Assembly: GCA_023428245.1 (NCBI GenBank)
Contig: JAEYYX010000129.1
Span: forward strand, 13,967 to 77,966
From: Pseudomonadota bacterium
GTDB taxonomy: Bacteria > Myxococcota_A > Polyangia > Polyangiales > Polyangiaceae
Reading direction: 5' to 3'
DNA: 64,000 nt
Under the pieces are notes generated by a model. The model made no database searches and was not told the DNA's origin. It saw nothing but the letters and a program-made list of their open reading frames with translations. The position numbers were made by a program, and so were the translations under genes. This document shows, piece after piece, positions 59,572 through 64,000 of this stretch (position 1 is its first letter; each line of letters opens with the position of its first letter).

Positions 59572-61338
59572 TCACCAAGCACTCAGCTTGCGCTCGGAAA
59601 CCGCGAGCGGCGTCGACCAGCGCTCGTCCGTGAGCGGCTCGTGCAGCACGACATGGTCGTAGAGCCAGCTCATGTTGGGGCGGATTCGGTGGAGGATGCG
59701 CCGCTTCGGTGCTCGGGTCATCTCCGCATCCCAAGTTACGATCCGCGGTTTGCCCGAGTTGCCCGCGAGCAAGATCGGAACCCCTGTCACCGGGTCGGTC
59801 TCGTAGATGAAGAATGTGTGCGAGTGGATCTCTGCGTAGTGATCCCAGGCTGCCCGGCCACGGATGATCACCGCATCGCCGACCTCGAAGTCTTGTTCGT
59901 GATCTTCTAGGAACCGGAAAAACTCCTGACTCCGCTCGTAGGGAACCGCCTCTTGTAGGGGATAGTCGCGAAGGGAGAACCAGCTCGGGTTCGCGCGGGC
60001 AAAGTTCCGGAAGCCCGCTTCGCGGCGCCGTTCGCCCTGGAGGAGCTCGTCGAAGTCGAGCGTCCCTCTGACCTTCTCTGGTGGGCGTCCCCGATCTACG
60101 TAGTACATGCCGCCAGCGCGCTCGAGCGTCTCGGTCAGAAAGTCGACGCAGACCTGAGGCGTCAGCGGATGGCCGAACTTGTCAAACACATCATACTTGT
60201 CGCCGTTCATCGTATAGGTCAGCTTGCCCGCCAAATAGGCATCCTCCCAACGGCGACGCAGCTCGCCGTCTTGTTGTCCTCGCTCCGTCTTCGGCTCATC
60301 AAAGGGAAGCCCGGCTCGCACCTGCCACACAATCTGGCGCCGCAGCTGGCGCACGACAGCTGCCCGCCGAAACGCACGATCTTTCGCCGACTGGACCTTC
60401 ACCTGGTCCTCGGGTTTGACGAGAGCACAGTTCAACCTCGCCTCAGGTCCGTGCAGATCGAATAGCGCCGTGACCCACTCGTCGTCGTAGCGCGCCTCTC
60501 CGAGCAGCGACCGCTCTGTCATCCGAAGTACGCGCAGCTGGTCGATGGAGTTTCGCGCGAGCGCTTCGCGTACGTCGATGTGCAGGGGCTCACCCGGGTC
60601 GGTTCCCTCCTCGTACACACGGTCGAAGAGCAGAAGTTGGGCAGGTTCGGGGCCGGTCTCGCCCCCTTCAAACATGTATTTCCCATCCGCGCCTCGGACC
60701 GCCACTCTGGTCGTGGCCCCTCTTTGCACGACGATGCGCGGCGCATCAAAGAGTTTGTCGAGAGAGAGCCGAACAGCGATCTGGCGCGCAGCCGAGGGAT
60801 CATCGGCGTAGAAGTATCCCTCGCGAAGGAAGAGCTGCCGCAAGATGGGGCGATGCCCATGGAATTGTGAGAGGAGCTGGAGCGAAGCCTCGCGAGCTTC
60901 TCTCCCAGCGAGCCGATTTTGGTGCGTACGAATGCCCGAGGTCACATTCCTGTCGAAGGCGGGCGTCCGACGGAACACGACCGGTTCGGACTTTGCGCGC
61001 ATGAGCACTTGGGCACGTCGACGTTCGAGGTTCGCAGCACCAGGCAAGGGATCGTCGGAGTAAGAATCGTCGATCGCGTCGCCGCACCGCAGGTACTCGG
61101 CTTCGAGGGATGGATCGAGCTCATGTGTGGCCGCGGTCGGGCGAGGAGGAAGCGCTCTGGCCGTCGACTCCCAAGGGAGAGAGAAGTGTACCGAGGAATC
61201 TGCGTCGTCTTCCGTCGGGTTCAGGCGCGGAGTGCACCCGAGGAGAAAGCTCCCGCCGAGCAGAAGGGACGCGGACAACGCCCAGGAGTGACCGAGCCTT
61301 TTCGGCTCGAGCGAGGAGGACGCAAAGAGGCCGAGCAT
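59572..61338 (-). CDS. Large putative lipoprotein of unknown function
   Basis: A 588-residue protein with signal sequence and lipobox (SFLLGC, acylated Cys35), probably attached to the inner or outer membrane. The long mature part contains conserved-looking blocks: SEPVVFRRTPAFD, GREAREASLQLLSQFHG, a charged middle and a C-terminal segment with GGMYYVDRGRPP, VGDAVIIRGRAAWDHYAEIHSHTFFIYETDP and LLAGNSGKPRIVTW. The last part, with an SHTFF histidine and GNSG, could be a hydrolase-like fold, but no family is recognised. The ATG at 61338 was chosen to give the signal peptide. It faces the end of the COG0523 gene. Confidence 0.68.
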   Translation of the reverse strand: MLGLFASSSLEPKRLGHSWALSASLLLGGSFLLGCTPRLNPTEDDADSSVHFSLPWESTARALPPRPTAATHELDPSLEAEYLRCGDAIDDSYSDDPLPGAANLERRRAQVLMRAKSEPVVFRRTPAFDRNVTSGIRTHQNRLAGREAREASLQLLSQFHGHRPILRQLFLREGYFYADDPSAARQIAVRLSLDKLFDAPRIVVQRGATTRVAVRGADGKYMFEGGETGPEPAQLLLFDRVYEEGTDPGEPLHIDVREALARNSIDQLRVLRMTERSLLGEARYDDEWVTALFDLHGPEARLNCALVKPEDQVKVQSAKDRAFRRAAVVRQLRRQIVWQVRAGLPFDEPKTERGQQDGELRRRWEDAYLAGKLTYTMNGDKYDVFDKFGHPLTPQVCVDFLTETLERAGGMYYVDRGRPPEKVRGTLDFDELLQGERRREAGFRNFARANPSWFSLRDYPLQEAVPYERSQEFFRFLEDHEQDFEVGDAVIIRGRAAWDHYAEIHSHTFFIYETDPVTGVPILLAGNSGKPRIVTWDAEMTRAPKRRILHRIRPNMSWLYDHVVLHEPLTDERWSTPLAVSERKLSAW

Positions 61339-61598
61339 AAGATCAGTCTGGACCGAATGCGCCGGTAGGGCAAAATTTGCGCTTTCGGGGCGCGAATCAC
61401 GGGCTTCCTCGAGCGGCTCGAGTGCCACAAATCGACTTGAGCAGCAATTCTCCGTCTTAAGCAGAAACAGTTTGCTCATTCCGAAATTCGCTGGCTGCTC
61501 GAGAATGCCAGGGGTAGATTTCCTCCCCACTTCAACAGCTAGCCGCCCGCGCCAAGAACGGGCGAGTTCGGCGTCACAGATACTAGCACGAGTTCGTT

Positions 61599-62435
61599 AT
61601 GAAAATGTTTGCACGGGTCTCCTTCCTCGCATCCTTGGGCTTCGCCTCGATCCTTGGGTGTAGCGCTTCCGTAGGTACTTTTGAGGGCTCCGGCGGGAGC
61701 TCGAACGGCGCCGGTGGCAATGGCGTCCCGGGCGCCGGTGGGACCGACGGAGCTGGTGGCGCCGTTGTCGGAGCTGGTGGCGCCGTTGTCGGAGCTGGCG
61801 GTGCGGTGGTCGGGGCTGGTGGCGCGGTCGTGGGAGCTGGCGGCGCGGTCGTGGGAGCTGGTGGCGCGGTCGTGGGAGCTGGTGGCGCGGCGGATGCGGG
61901 ACCCGGTTGCAGTGCAGCCGCGTTCACGGTCTCGAACATGAGCTACATCGATAACGGTACGTTCTGTGGGTACGCGTGGACCACTGCCTACGATGGTGCG
62001 TCGATCGATCCGCCCTGCCCAGAAGCCGGCGGCGATTGTTTCGCGGGTGAAATCTGCGCGACCGCTGAGATTCCGGCGAACGAAGACCCTGTCTATCCGG
62101 GCGTGATGATCGGCTGGAGCGTGGCGCAAAAGTCCTCAGGCGGAACGGTGGGGACCTTCACCGGAACATTCACCTCCATCACCCCGACGTTCACGGTCAC
62201 GCCCGCCGCTGCCGGCGAGGTGCGCATCATCCTGAAGAGCGGCAACTCCGAGTACTGCGCGCCGGCTAGCTCGGGAACGCCCATTTCCGCGAGCACGTTC
62301 GCCCAGGAATGTTGGAGCGCCAGCCCCAAGCCAATGCCTGCGGGCACTCCTATCAAAGAGCTGATGCTTCAGGTCAATGGCGCGGACGCCGCTCAGAGCG
62401 TGGAGTTCTGTTTGACCAATCTCACGGTCCAATAA
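61599..62435 (+). CDS. Lipoprotein with Gly/Ala/Val repeat linker and C-terminal cysteine-containing domain
   Basis: A 278-residue lipoprotein (lipobox SILGC, acylated Cys21). Residues 28-103 form a Gly-rich linker that includes six GGAVVGA repeats. The C-terminal 175 residues form one domain with paired cysteines (CGYAWTT, PPCPEAGGDCFAGEICA, SEYCAPASS, QECWSAS, VEFCLTNLTVQ) and a beta-rich pattern such as GTVGTFTGTFTSITPTFTV. It ends like a carbohydrate-binding jelly roll but is not assigned to a family. A strong terminator follows 22 bases past the stop. The cellulase-like lipoprotein 302 bases downstream has the same linker style. Confidence 0.78.
   Translation: MKMFARVSFLASLGFASILGCSASVGTFEGSGGSSNGAGGNGVPGAGGTDGAGGAVVGAGGAVVGAGGAVVGAGGAVVGAGGAVVGAGGAVVGAGGAADAGPGCSAAAFTVSNMSYIDNGTFCGYAWTTAYDGASIDPPCPEAGGDCFAGEICATAEIPANEDPVYPGVMIGWSVAQKSSGGTVGTFTGTFTSITPTFTVTPAAAGEVRIILKSGNSEYCAPASSGTPISASTFAQECWSASPKPMPAGTPIKELMLQVNGADAAQSVEFCLTNLTVQ
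61750..61893 (+). repeat. 21-bp tandem repeats encoding GGAVVGA
   Basis: Six full 21-bp units and one partial unit, starting from GAGCTGGTGGCGCCGTTGTC, encode a heptapeptide linker. The first two units are identical and the later ones use GCGGTCGTGG, suggesting two rounds of local expansion. The repeat is in frame, so copy changes alter only linker length. Confidence 0.92.
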
Positions 62436-62457
62436 TCATCGTCTCGTGACGATCAGG

Positions 62458-62492
62458 AAAGGCGCTCCCAGTCGGGGCGCCTTTTCTTTTTT
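62458..62492 (+). terminator. Rho-independent terminator after the GGAVVGA lipoprotein
   Basis: AAAGGCGCTCC (62458-62468) pairs with GGGGCGCCTTT (62474-62484, one G-T pair) around a 5-base loop, followed by TCTTTTTT. This is the clearest intrinsic terminator in the window. Confidence 0.9.
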
Positions 62493-62737
62493 CGGGACAT
62501 CGAAAATAGCCAATGCCTCACTCAGAGGCCTCCGTTTGTCGGGCTCGTTGAAGCCCACTCTCGAACTATTGCCCACCCCGGCAGTAACGGGATTCCGTGA
62601 GAGCGAATTGATACAGCCTTCATGTCACAATGCGCCGCTCGCGCAGCTGATTCTTTCCCCGTGTCTCCGCTACCAGACAGCCGATTTCAGCTGCCGCGTT
62701 TGCCTCACCTGGCTCCGAAAGTTAAGGTAAGCGCGCT
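62493..62737. other. Intergenic region upstream of the GH45-like gene
   Basis: About 245 bases between the terminator and the next start. No gene, tRNA or convincing hairpin was seen; it is somewhat less GC-rich than its surroundings and probably holds the promoter of the cellulase-like gene. AAGG lies 12 bases before its TTG start. Confidence 0.5.
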
Positions 62738-63979
62738 TTGAAAACGCATCTCTTCACTTCTGGCTGTGTTGCTTTCCTCTTCCTTTCTCCCGCGCTCATC
62801 GGTTCTTGCTCGGAGGGTCTCGGTCCCGACACGAACGGCGCTGGGGGCTCTGTCGTTGTCTCCGGTGGCGCAGCGAATGGCGCCGGACCAAACGCCGGAG
62901 GCACTGCGAACTCCACAGGTGGGTCGAATGTGAGCGCCGGTGGGGCTCAAAGCTCTGGAGGAGCGGGGAACGCCGGAGGTGGTCCGTCGGGAGGAGCCAC
63001 CGGATCGTCGGGCGGCGCTACGGGGAGCGGCGGCTCGAACCAAGAGCCCTGTACAGACGTCCAACACCCCGATCACGGGGACAAGTCCTGCTCCTATTGG
63101 GTCGATCCGAATCAGGCCGGCGGGAGCGACGAGTGCAATAACCCGAACGGCTGGCTCGATGGCTACTGTGACAAGAGCTGCGGCCGCTGCACCGATACGG
63201 GCAACGGCGGCGGGGGCAATGGGAGCGGGGGCGAGGGGAACAGCGGAACTGGTGGCTCCGTGGGCGACGACAACCCCTGGGGTAGTGTGAGCGGAGGCCA
63301 GAACGGCTGGGCCAGTCGCTACTGGGACTGCTGCAAGCAGAGCTGCGGCTGGGCGAATAACGCGGGAGGGAATCCGGTGAAGGCCTGCGACGCGTCGGGC
63401 AAAAACAAGGTGAGCGCCGACGACCAGAGCGTGTGCAGCGGCGGTTCGGCCACCACCTGCAACTCGATGGTACCCAAGGTGTACAGCAGCAAAGTCTCCT
63501 TCGGCTTCGTGGCGAGCCACGTCCAGGGCGCAGCCTGCGGAAAGTGTTATCAGATTCAGTTCACCGGCTCGAGCCACAATGGCGGAGCAGATCCTGGATC
63601 CCAGGCGCTCAAGGACAAGGTCATGATCGTGATGAGCACGAACATCGGCGGCGACGTCAGCGCCGGACAAATGGACCTCCTGATTCCGGGCGGTGGTACG
63701 GGAGCGTTTTATGGGTGCGGGCAGGCCTGGGGCGTACAGCAGGGTTCCTCTGAGCTCGGCGCTCAGTACGGCGGCCTTCGCTCAGGTTGCAGCGGCGATT
63801 TGAACGGCATCAAGAACTGCGTCGCTCAGAAGTGTCAAAGCCTCTTCGGCAGCCGAGGACTCGACGACATGTACGAAGGGTGCATGTGGTACGTCGATTG
63901 GTTCGAAGCTGCCGACAACCCGAACTTCGTCTACAAAGACATCGAGTGCCCCCAGGAAATCCGGTCCATGGCTTACTGA
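62738..63979 (+). CDS. Secreted lipoprotein with ShKT-like and GH45 endoglucanase domains
   Basis: A 413-residue protein starting with TTG. The signal peptide has lipobox IGSC (Cys24). A Gly/Ala/Ser linker (30-102) leads to a six-cysteine module at 105-151 (C105, C118, C133, C144, C148, C151) with the spacing of ShKT domains. A second linker precedes a GH45 catalytic domain (about 185-405). WASRYWDCCKQSCGW carries the candidate catalytic base or assisting Asp197, and QMDLLIPGGGTGAFYGC carries the candidate acid D313. The end, YVDWFEAADNPNFVYKDIECP, matches fungal GH45 cellulases. It would cleave beta-1,4-glucan at the cell surface. The stop is 21 bases before the window end. Confidence 0.88.
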   Translation: MKTHLFTSGCVAFLFLSPALIGSCSEGLGPDTNGAGGSVVVSGGAANGAGPNAGGTANSTGGSNVSAGGAQSSGGAGNAGGGPSGGATGSSGGATGSGGSNQEPCTDVQHPDHGDKSCSYWVDPNQAGGSDECNNPNGWLDGYCDKSCGRCTDTGNGGGGNGSGGEGNSGTGGSVGDDNPWGSVSGGQNGWASRYWDCCKQSCGWANNAGGNPVKACDASGKNKVSADDQSVCSGGSATTCNSMVPKVYSSKVSFGFVASHVQGAACGKCYQIQFTGSSHNGGADPGSQALKDKVMIVMSTNIGGDVSAGQMDLLIPGGGTGAFYGCGQAWGVQQGSSELGAQYGGLRSGCSGDLNGIKNCVAQKCQSLFGSRGLDDMYEGCMWYVDWFEAADNPNFVYKDIECPQEIRSMAY

Positions 63980-64000
63980 GGTGAGCTGGGGGGGCGGGCG

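Noticed and set aside
61750..61893. Regular 21-bp repeats considered as a CRISPR array
   Set aside because: The units are contiguous with no spacers and encode an in-frame heptapeptide in a lipoprotein linker.
62705..63670. A 321-residue minus-strand open frame over the GH45 gene
   Set aside because: It is Ala/Val/Arg-rich, arising from the complement of the Gly/Ser linker; the plus-strand cellulase has clear catalytic motifs.

Overview
The window reads as a high-GC myxobacterium (Myxococcota, most likely Polyangia/Polyangiales-like). The signs are an AgmX/PglI-type protein, an RpoH-like sigma factor with a long acidic extension, several lipoproteins with long Gly/Ala/Ser linkers before a small C-terminal domain, a bacterial sphingolipid locus and a secreted GH45-type cellulase. 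No phage, insertion sequence or CRISPR array was seen. Genes are dense, many overlap by ATGA/GTGA, and the strands alternate in short operons.

Layout. 1-10.8 kb is mostly housekeeping: a protein cut off at the left edge, a single-domain response regulator, an RpoH-type sigma factor, rsmI, ffh, a zinc-ribbon membrane protein, a ThiO-type oxidase, purM-purN, an FAD protein and rsmD. 10.9-20.1 kb is the most unusual block: a doubled circularly permuted ATP-grasp / alpha-E / transglutaminase system, once as separate genes (ATP-grasp, alpha-E, transglutaminase-DUF2126) and once as an ATP-grasp-alpha-E fusion followed by a second transglutaminase. An AgmX/PglI-like protein and truA follow. 21.9-25.6 kb is a predicted ceramide pathway: serine palmitoyltransferase, an N-acyltransferase resembling bacterial ceramide synthase, and an NAD-dependent ceramide-reductase-like enzyme. 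trpE, a methyltransferase-like/coiled-coil protein, GDP-fucose genes (fcl and gmd, convergent), dnaJ and a lipoprotein follow.

32.7-51.8 kb is a surface-glycan region. It has five large polytopic proteins (GT-C-like or DUF2079), three family 2 glycosyltransferases, four methyltransferases and two related tail-anchored or membrane-anchored proteins, one with a discoidin-like domain. A methyltransferase + family 2 glycosyltransferase module occurs twice, and in the second copy the glycosyltransferase has lost its GtrA membrane domain. The likely joint task is building and exporting a lipid-linked or surface polysaccharide, possibly containing fucose; no substrate can be read from sequence.

52-64 kb holds secreted and envelope proteins around two tRNA-Ser genes and guaB: a cytochrome-c-like lipoprotein, a barrel-like protein, a signal-peptide protein with a carbohydrate-binding-like N-terminus, a COG0523 GTPase, an unknown large lipoprotein, a Gly/Ala-repeat lipoprotein and a ShKT-like + GH45 cellulase lipoprotein. 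Next to the tRNAs lies a decayed direct repeat carrying tRNA fragments.

All assignments come from reading translated sequence and motifs; no database search was run.
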